Below, in pieces: positions 36,386-41,112 of a stretch of DNA of 41,112 nt. The stretch comes from Streptomyces griseorubiginosus (lineage in GTDB: Bacteria > Actinomycetota > Actinomycetes > Streptomycetales > Streptomycetaceae), in the NCBI RefSeq assembly GCF_017614965.1, contig NZ_WVUG01000044.1:1-41112 (forward strand). Reading direction: 5' to 3'. Both the position numbers and the translations under genes were made by a program. Position 1 is the first letter of the stretch, and the number at the start of each line of letters is the position of its first letter. Below the pieces are notes generated by a model. The model had not been told where the DNA came from. It saw nothing but the letters and a program-made list of their open reading frames with translations, and did no database searches.

Positions 36386-36571
36386 TCAGGTGGCAGGTTG
36401 GGGAAGTTCGCCAACGTGTACCTTCACGACCTTCACGTGCGTGCATCCGGCGGCTTTCAGGGCTCGCCTGCGCCAGATGGCGGCCTGCTTGTCAAAGACG
36501 CCGGCGGACGCCTGTGCAGCGCCGTCGGGATCGGTCCACGTCAAGCCGTAGCGTCGCACTGCGGTCGTCAT
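36386..36571 (-). CDS. Small hypothetical protein (61 aa)
   Basis: The ATG at 36571 has GGAGAGGA upstream. The product reads MTTAVRRYGLTWTDPDGAA, then SAGVFDKQAAIWRRRALKAAGCTHVKVVKVHVGELP. It resembles small streptomycete proteins in which a YGLTWTD strand is followed by a helix and a CT-VK strand, a compact alpha-beta fold. No known function and no membrane segment. It stands alone. Confidence 0.65.
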   Translation of the reverse strand: MTTAVRRYGLTWTDPDGAAQASAGVFDKQAAIWRRRALKAAGCTHVKVVKVHVGELPQPAT

Positions 36572-36824
36572 GAACTCGGTCCTCTCCACTCACAGCAGCT
36601 CTCGAACACCATACGCACGGTTTCGCCGGTCCATGCGCGTCAGCAGCTTTCTACAATGCGCTCTTCCAGTCGTTGTTTCAGCGTTGACGGCCGCGTCCGG
36701 ACGGGTTCAGGGCAAGGGTGGCCAGGTAGATTCGCTTGAGGACGGCGGTCTCAGTGGGGAAATGCCCGCCCCGAGGGACGCCCCGCATCATCATCGAACT
36801 GCTCGGGTCGTAGGCACCGCAGCG

Positions 36825-37355
36825 TCACGTGTTCTGACAAGCCGTGGCCTTGAAGTCCTCTATGGAGAGGGTGATGGCGGATTCGTCGCCGTTGTCCGAG
36901 ATGCTTTCGCAGCGGACCTTTCCCGGGGTGAGCCTGTCCCGATCGGCCAGGGTGAAGGAAATGCTGCTCGCTGACGACGAGTTGTCTTTCGTCCAGCCGT
37001 AGAGCGCGTAGGTGGTCTTGGCGGTGAGCGGGGCGAGGGATCTGGTTGTGGTCCAGCCAGCGGCGGGAGAGTCGAGGGTCCAGGTGGCGAGGCCAGACGT
37101 GAGGGGCTGGTCGGCGGTCCATGAGCCGACCGTCACCTGCTTATCGACGTCGTCGCTGTCCACGTAGAGGGTCGCGCCATCAATCTGATGTCCGCAGACC
37201 ATCATGACCCCGAGCAGATGGCCGTCGGCGGTCACGGAGATGCCGGCGACGGCGTCGTCGGGAACGGTGCATCCTGAGGTGGTGGCCAGGGCCACGCTGA
37301 CCGAGACGGCGCCGACGAAGCGCCGGAACACCGGACGTAAAGTGGTCGACCGCAA
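36825..37355 (-). CDS. Putative secreted lipoprotein
   Basis: About 176 residues. A TTG at 37355 with AGGGGG upstream is the best start; a GTG at 37331 is the alternative. The longer open frame reads through transposase remnants. The N terminus RPVFRRFVGAVSVSVALATTSGC is a signal peptide with the lipobox TSGC. The mature part is strand-rich: AGISVTADGHLLGVMMVCG, ATLYVDSDD, SLAPLTAKTTYALYGWT, SSISFTLADRDRLTPGKVRC and a final SIEDFKATAC. Two C-terminal cysteines may bond. It should be anchored outside the cell membrane. Function unknown. Confidence 0.7.
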   Translation of the reverse strand: MRSTTLRPVFRRFVGAVSVSVALATTSGCTVPDDAVAGISVTADGHLLGVMMVCGHQIDGATLYVDSDDVDKQVTVGSWTADQPLTSGLATWTLDSPAAGWTTTRSLAPLTAKTTYALYGWTKDNSSSASSISFTLADRDRLTPGKVRCESISDNGDESAITLSIEDFKATACQNT

Positions 37356-37502
37356 CCTAGCCCCCTGCCCGGGGTGCGCTTGAGGCCCCCTGCCCGGGAT
37401 GGTAGGGGGTGAGCTGGTCTGGCCGTAGCGTCGCCATCCACTCGTTGTGGGCTCGTTGTTGCCTTGTAGTCGGACGACTGGGTCAGCCCGGTCACGGGAC
37501 CG

Positions 37503-37866
37503 ACGACCAAGATCCAGCCCGCTGGCAGGACATCCGAGGCTCTGATGGGCCGCATCGCGGGACGGTCTGCCCGAGTGAACCACTTCGGCGGGCGCGGGAG
37601 TTCGTGCTCGGGCTCTTGTCGGACCTGCCGCGCAAGATTTGCTGGACGCTGGCTGAGCACGCCGGCCATGCCACCCGTACGGCTTGCAGCATCTGCTGTC
37701 GAGGGCGAACTGGGATGCTGATGCGGTCCGGGACGATCTGCGCAGCTTCGCCTTCGAGCAACTGCGTGATGAGGATGCGGGGTTGGTGGTCGATGAGACC
37801 GGCGAACTGAAAAGGGCACTGCCACCGTCGGCGTGCAGCGCCAATTCACGGGCTCTGCCGGGCGCG
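37503..37866 (+). mobile_element. IS701-family transposase pseudogene
   Basis: Coding traces in shifting plus-strand frames give DPARWQD, MGRIAGRSARV, FVLGLLSDLPRKICWTLAEHAGHAT, LQHLLSRANWDADAVRDDL, GLVVDETGELK and TVGVQRQFTGSAGRD. In this order they form the N-terminal third of an IS701-type transposase, including the first catalytic Asp in VVDETG. At least three frameshifts and loss of the last two thirds make it dead. No terminal repeats were identified. It borders other broken genes on both sides. Confidence 0.75.
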
Positions 37867-37923
37867 ATCCCCCCTGGGCCGGGATCGGGGCTCGTTCACC
37901 GCCGAGGGTGAGCCCTGGTCCGC

Positions 37924-37971
37924 TCAAGCGGTGAAGAGGGTCAGCAGGGTGGCGATCTTGCCGTCTCGGAC
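37924..37971 (-). pseudogene. Short 3' tail of another gene (SnoaL-like?)
   Basis: The minus frame ends VRDGKIATLLTLFTA and stop. The phrase -DGKI- followed by a hydrophobic strand is typical of the end of SnoaL/NTF2-like proteins. It is joined directly to the truncated flavodoxin-like gene upstream in another frame. Too short for a firm call. Confidence 0.3.
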
Positions 37972-38218
37972 GGTCGTACAGGGCCGGCCACTCGTCCGTC
38001 GCGAATCCGTGCTCGGTCATGTCGGGGTAGACGCCGGTGGCGATGTCATGGTCGACGGCGCGAATCTCGGCCGTGGTGACCCCGCGCGCCATCATGATCG
38101 CCGCGCTCTTGTCGATAAGCCCCTGAGTGTGACTCTGCTGCGGTGACGGTTTGAGGGTGCAGTTGATGAACAGGGCGGTGAGGTCGTCGAAGCGGTAGCT
38201 GTCGTCGGTGGCGTTCAC
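37972..38218 (-). pseudogene. Flavodoxin-like/NADPH-dependent FMN reductase, 5' fragment
   Basis: A GTG at 38218 with AAGGAG upstream starts VNATDDSYRFDDLTALFINCTLKPS, then SHTQGLIDKSAAIMMARGVTTAEIRAVDHDIATGVYPDMTEHGFATDEWPALYD. This is the N-terminal third of a flavodoxin-fold FMN reductase; the FINCTLK-S-SHTQ loop would bind FMN phosphate. At about 37972 similarity stops and the DNA turns into the tail of another gene. The open frame continues antisense through the transposase remnant, but those residues are not natural protein. Promoter and start look intact, so a truncated product may still be made. Confidence 0.75.
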
Positions 38219-38378
38219 GGCGGCTCCTTGGGCACGAGATGGTGTTTCGTCCCGGGACGGGGACGGATCCCAGCTGCAGCCTCTCGCGTGTATCTCCGTT
38301 TGTCGCGCTTTGTCCGCCATCCGTCATACTTCCGACCGATCCCGCGCGGAATCGAACGTCGGCTGGGATCCTGGCCCT

Positions 38379-38837
38379 GTGGCAATCGACGTGACGGTGC
38401 GGCGCGTGATCCCGCTGCCGCCCGAGCGGGTGGCGGCGTACGCCATGGACTGGCGCAACGACAGCGACTGGACCCAGGGCATCCGCCGGGCCGAGCTCAC
38501 CAGACCAGCGGACGGCGGCGGCTTCGGAGTGGGCGCCGAGGTGAGCCGTACGGCGTTTTTCCTCCGCCGGCGCATCGACTACGTCCTGCGAGTGATCGCG
38601 TACGAGCCGCCATGGCTGATGGACATGATCGCCACGGCCTCCCCCATGCCCATGCGGGTCACCTACACCTTCGAGGCCCACCCCGGCGGCACCCTGGCCG
38701 GCATCCGGGTGCGCGGCGGTCCAGGCGGCCTCCTTCGCATGGCGGCACCTCTGATGTCCCGCCAGGTCCGCTCCAGTCTGACCAAGGACCTGCGTGACCT
38801 CGAACACCGGCTCACCCGCCCGGAAGATGGCCGGTGA
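38379..38837 (+). CDS. SRPBCC-family (polyketide cyclase/dehydrase-like) protein
   Basis: About 152 residues from a GTG at 38379 (VAIDVTVRRVIPLPPERV); the ribosome site is weak. It shows the helix-grip pattern: AAYAMDWRNDSDWTQGIRRAEL, GFGVGAEVSRTAFFLRRRIDYVLRV, VTYTFEAHPGGTLAGIRVRGGP and a long C-terminal helix MSRQVRSSLTKDLRDLEHRL. Such proteins have a hydrophobic cavity and bind or convert small molecules. The ligand is unknown. It is divergent from the truncated reductase, with 160 bases between. Confidence 0.8.
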   Translation: MAIDVTVRRVIPLPPERVAAYAMDWRNDSDWTQGIRRAELTRPADGGGFGVGAEVSRTAFFLRRRIDYVLRVIAYEPPWLMDMIATASPMPMRVTYTFEAHPGGTLAGIRVRGGPGGLLRMAAPLMSRQVRSSLTKDLRDLEHRLTRPEDGR

Positions 38838-39250
38838 CGGCCCTGCGAGGTGTGGCTGGTCCAGCGCGTCTGTGAGCGGCTGGGCAAGGGTGCCGGCATG
38901 GACTCATCGCCGGCTGCCCGCCACCGCTGACCAGCCCTATGGCCGTGATCAACCGGGGGCAGCACATCGCGCCGCTGTCGCTGCCGATGCTCGACCTGCG
39001 GCGCGTCGCCTGCGGGCCCCCGGAGCGACCGGGTTCAGTGGGTGTGCCATGGACCGGCCGCGCTGGTAGCCGCGGCACAGGCCGGGGGTGGCGGTGAGGG
39101 CGTCGGTGTCGCCGTCGCGGAGTGCGGCGAGTGTGAGGCGGCGCGCGGTGTCTTGTCGGCGGCGAGACGGATGCGACGGATCAGTCCGCTCCACCGCCCA
39201 ACCGAGTTCTGTTCCTCGCGCCTCCGGTGCTGCCTTGAGATGAAGGTCTC
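38838..39250. other. Gap with a possible gene remnant
   Basis: About 410 bases. On the minus strand, around 39050-39150, a frame with good codon bias reads RRLTLAALRDGDTDALTATPGLCRGYQ, but it lacks a start or recognisable fold. The rest shows no domain, hairpin or RNA gene. It may be decayed coding DNA like its surroundings. Confidence 0.4.
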
Positions 39251-39658
39251 TCAGTTGATTGACTTGGCGGCTGCCGACTCCCGGAAGTCGACGACGGCTT
39301 CGCCGTTGGTTCGAGCCCACTCGGTCAGGGTCACGATCGGCTCCTGGAGTGTCTGGCCGAGCGTGGTCAGGCTGTACTCGACCCGCGGCGGCGCTTCGGC
39401 GTACACCTGCCGGTCGACCAGGCCGTTGCTCTGCAGGCGGCGAAGGGTCTGCGTCAGTACTTTGCGCGAGATCCCGCCGGACAGCGTGACGAGTTCGCTG
39501 TGTCTCTTGGGTCCACCGGTGAGAGCGAACAGGACAAGGACGGACCACTTGTTGGCGATGATCTCGATCGCCAGCCGTGCGGGGCAGTCGGCGAGGAACA
39601 TCGTGCCCGCTTCGAGGTCCTTTGCCGCGCTCGTCAGGTCGGCTGTCGTCATGTTCAC
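39251..39658 (-). CDS. HxlR-family transcriptional regulator
   Basis: About 135 residues. The frame opens at a GTG (39658), with an ATG two codons later; neither has a strong ribosome site. It has CPARLAIEIIANKWSVLVLFALTGGPKRHSELVTLSGGISRKVLTQTLRRLQSNGLVDRQVY in the middle, the winged helix of the HxlR group, and ends VTLTEWARTNGEAVVDFRE. A cysteine sits just before the domain (LADCPARL), the place of the redox-sensing Cys in HypR/YodB-like members. It is divergent from an alpha/beta hydrolase gene, with a palindrome between them, so it probably represses that gene and itself in response to reactive compounds. Confidence 0.88.
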   Translation of the reverse strand: MNMTTADLTSAAKDLEAGTMFLADCPARLAIEIIANKWSVLVLFALTGGPKRHSELVTLSGGISRKVLTQTLRRLQSNGLVDRQVYAEAPPRVEYSLTTLGQTLQEPIVTLTEWARTNGEAVVDFRESAAAKSIN

Positions 39659-39665
39659 GAGCCGA

Positions 39666-39684
39666 AGGTTACCTTTTGGTACCT
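39666..39684. promoter_or_regulatory. Candidate HxlR operator
   Basis: AGGT-N11-ACCT with inner TACC and GGTA forms an imperfect palindrome (AGGTTACC, three T, TGGTACCT). It lies in the 49-base gap between the divergent HxlR and hydrolase starts, so binding would block both genes. Confidence 0.55.
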
Positions 39685-39707
39685 ATCGGCTTCCTAACGT
39701 CGACGTC

Positions 39708-40643
39708 ATGGAACTTCACTCCGGCCAGAGCCGCCCCACGGCCCCGCTCGACCGTCAGGTCATCGCCGTCAAGCCCATCGCCGTTGCCACCACCGACCGC
39801 GGAATCGACCTGCAGGTCAAGGTCACCGCACCGGTCGACGGGAGAGACCTGCCCGTCATCGTCTTCTCCCACGGCAACGCCTGGTCGATGGACGGCTACG
39901 AGCCCCTCGTCGACCGCTGGGCCGCTGCCGGGTTCGTCGTGGTGCAGCCCACCCATCTGGACTCCCGCCGCCACGGCATCGGCTTCGACGATCCCCGTTT
40001 CGCCAGCATCTGGCGCGTGCGGATAGCCGATCTGCACAGTGTTCTGGACGGCCTCGGTGACATCCTCGACGAGGTCGGCGGTCTGGCCGAGCGCGTCGAC
40101 CGCGATCGCGTCGCTGTCGTCGGGCACTCCTGGGGAGCACAGACCGTCGGAGCCCTCCTGGGCGCCCGCGTCCTCGACTCCGAGGGCAACCCGGGCGAGG
40201 ACTTCTCCCACTCCGCCGTCAAGGCGGGCGCGCTCATCGCGGCGGCCGGAGCCGGGGACGCCCTGACGCCCTTCGCGCTCACGTATCTCCCGTTCGCGCG
40301 CCCGGACTTCTCCGGCATGACCTCCCCCGCCCTGGTCATCGCCGGCGGAAAGGACCAGTCGGTGATGACGACCCGCGGACCGGAATGGTTCACCGATGCC
40401 TACCACCTCAGCCCGGGCCCGAAGCGGCTGCTCACCATCGCCGAGGCCGAGCACCTCTTCGGCGGAATCTCCGGCGAGGCCGCCAAGGACACCACCGACG
40501 AGGACCCCGCCCGCGTCGTCCTCGTCGCCGACGCCGTCTCCGCCTACCTGCACGATGTCCTCAGCGCCGACGCACGAAGCTGGCAGGCCCTGGAGGACCG
40601 AATCAGCCACAGCACCGGCGCCTTCAGCACCGAGAGCAAGTAG
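39708..40643 (+). CDS. Alpha/beta hydrolase (chlorophyllase/PAF-acetylhydrolase-like)
   Basis: The protein has 311 residues from the ATG at 39708; the frame continuing back to 39042 crosses the regulator. The fold shows LPVIVFSHGNAWSMDGYEPLVDRWAAAGFVVVQPTHLDS, with the oxyanion region at SHG. The nucleophile Ser141 lies in VAVVGHSWGAQTVGAL. Then come LVIAGGKDQSV with the likely acid and AEAEHLFGGISG with the catalytic His. It probably cleaves an ester in the cytosol, as no signal peptide is seen. The divergent HxlR regulator and shared operator suggest induction by a toxic ester or electrophile. The natural substrate is unknown. Confidence 0.9.
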   Translation: MELHSGQSRPTAPLDRQVIAVKPIAVATTDRGIDLQVKVTAPVDGRDLPVIVFSHGNAWSMDGYEPLVDRWAAAGFVVVQPTHLDSRRHGIGFDDPRFASIWRVRIADLHSVLDGLGDILDEVGGLAERVDRDRVAVVGHSWGAQTVGALLGARVLDSEGNPGEDFSHSAVKAGALIAAAGAGDALTPFALTYLPFARPDFSGMTSPALVIAGGKDQSVMTTRGPEWFTDAYHLSPGPKRLLTIAEAEHLFGGISGEAAKDTTDEDPARVVLVADAVSAYLHDVLSADARSWQALEDRISHSTGAFSTESK

Positions 40644-41112
40644 GTGCTTCGCGGCCCGGCTCGCCATCTGACGGGTCGTTCCCGAGCCCCAGGTCAGGAG
40701 AGGGCGAGACCGGGAGTGTCCGCGCTGCGGGCGGGCACGGTGGGGTTGTTGGCCGGGCTCGCCGTGCCGCTGCTGGAACGCCTGGCTGTCGCGACGGCCA
40801 GCTCTGACTCTTGTCTGCGCTTCCACGGCCCGTGGTGACCGGCGAGGTTCACAAGCTCGCATGCTTCATCGCGGGGGCCGTCAGCCGGCGGATCCGGTAG
40901 GGGCTGGCAACCTGGGTGCGGCGAGCACCGGCGGGGGCATCCGCGATCGAGCTCCGGCCTGCTTGGCCCTGGCGCCGGTTCCGTCCGGGCCGGTTGGCGG
41001 TCGTCGCCGGTCGTCCTCGCGGGTGAGCGGGGGTGGTCGGCGACGTCTTCGGTTCAGGCGGCGATGGTGGAGTCCGTCCGTTGCTTCGTGCGGGTCGGGG
41101 CGGGTGTGTGGG
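40644..41112. other. Right-end region, no firm gene
   Basis: About 470 bases. A short plus frame at 40718-40838 (VSALRAGTVGLLAGLAVPLLERLAVATASS) has a hydrophobic stretch but no recognised family. At the very edge a minus frame ending at 41054 reads PAPTRTKQRTDSTIAA and may be the tail of a gene lying outside. Neither is strong enough to call. Confidence 0.35.

Noticed and set aside
37232..38320. A 362-codon minus frame spanning 38320-37232
   Set aside because: Only its first part is flavodoxin-like; the rest is antisense to the transposase remnant and out of frame in the lipoprotein.
39300..39320. tRNA-like GGTTCGAGCCC motif
   Set aside because: It lies inside the HxlR coding region and no cloverleaf can be formed around it.

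Overview
The window looks like chromosomal DNA of a Streptomyces or close actinomycete. GC is very high with strong GC3 bias, GTG/TTG starts are common, stop/start overlaps are frequent, and stress promoters carry HspR-type (HAIR) inverted repeats. No rRNA, tRNA or CRISPR array was seen.

Left segment (1-4654): a 5-oxoprolinase operon (pxpABC, minus strand) lies divergent from a LysR regulator and a D-2-hydroxyacid dehydrogenase. pxpC is cut at about 119-136 and joined out of frame to the interior of a GH51 alpha-L-arabinofuranosidase. At the other side an SDR gene stops being SDR-like at about 4654.

Stress segment (4655-12810): a compact protein-quality-control cluster. It holds two DUF2267 paralogues, GrpE, DnaK, a J-domain-like protein with RPD instead of HPD, two Hsp20s, an HdeD-family membrane protein, a PH-like protein, a CxxC protein and small ORFs. 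Three promoters share TTGA-N11-TCAA, the core of the HspR operator, although no hspR gene is present here. The segment runs from the broken SDR to a transposase remnant, so it may have been acquired. Its make-up recalls the proteobacterial locus of heat resistance. A zinc-type formaldehyde dehydrogenase follows.

Catabolic segment (14786-27501): glutaryl-CoA dehydrogenase, class III CoA-transferase and aldehyde dehydrogenase form one operon, divergent from a 4-aminobutyrate/5-aminovalerate-type aminotransferase. Together they give a coherent route 5-aminovalerate -> glutarate semialdehyde -> glutarate -> glutaryl-CoA -> crotonyl-CoA, the lower part of lysine/cadaverine breakdown. A PucR regulator, a second aldehyde dehydrogenase, an amino acid permease, a FadR-type regulator and a soluble Cache protein complete the region.

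Oxygenase/PLP operon (28599-33955, minus): an IPNS-like Fe/2OG oxygenase, a MetY-like PLP enzyme, a TauD-family protein, an MFS exporter and an OsmC protein. The TauD protein has H-x-G where the family has the iron-binding H-x-D, the change that distinguishes Fe/2OG halogenases. This is the most interesting single protein in the window.

Right segment (34000-41112): a patchwork of intact small genes (RibD/DHFR-like, lipoprotein, SRPBCC, HxlR plus alpha/beta hydrolase) among decayed ones (membrane dipeptidase, IS701 transposase, flavodoxin-like reductase, a probably frameshifted membrane protein). The repeated gene truncations suggest an unstable accessory region. All functions are read from sequence by eye; no database search was possible.
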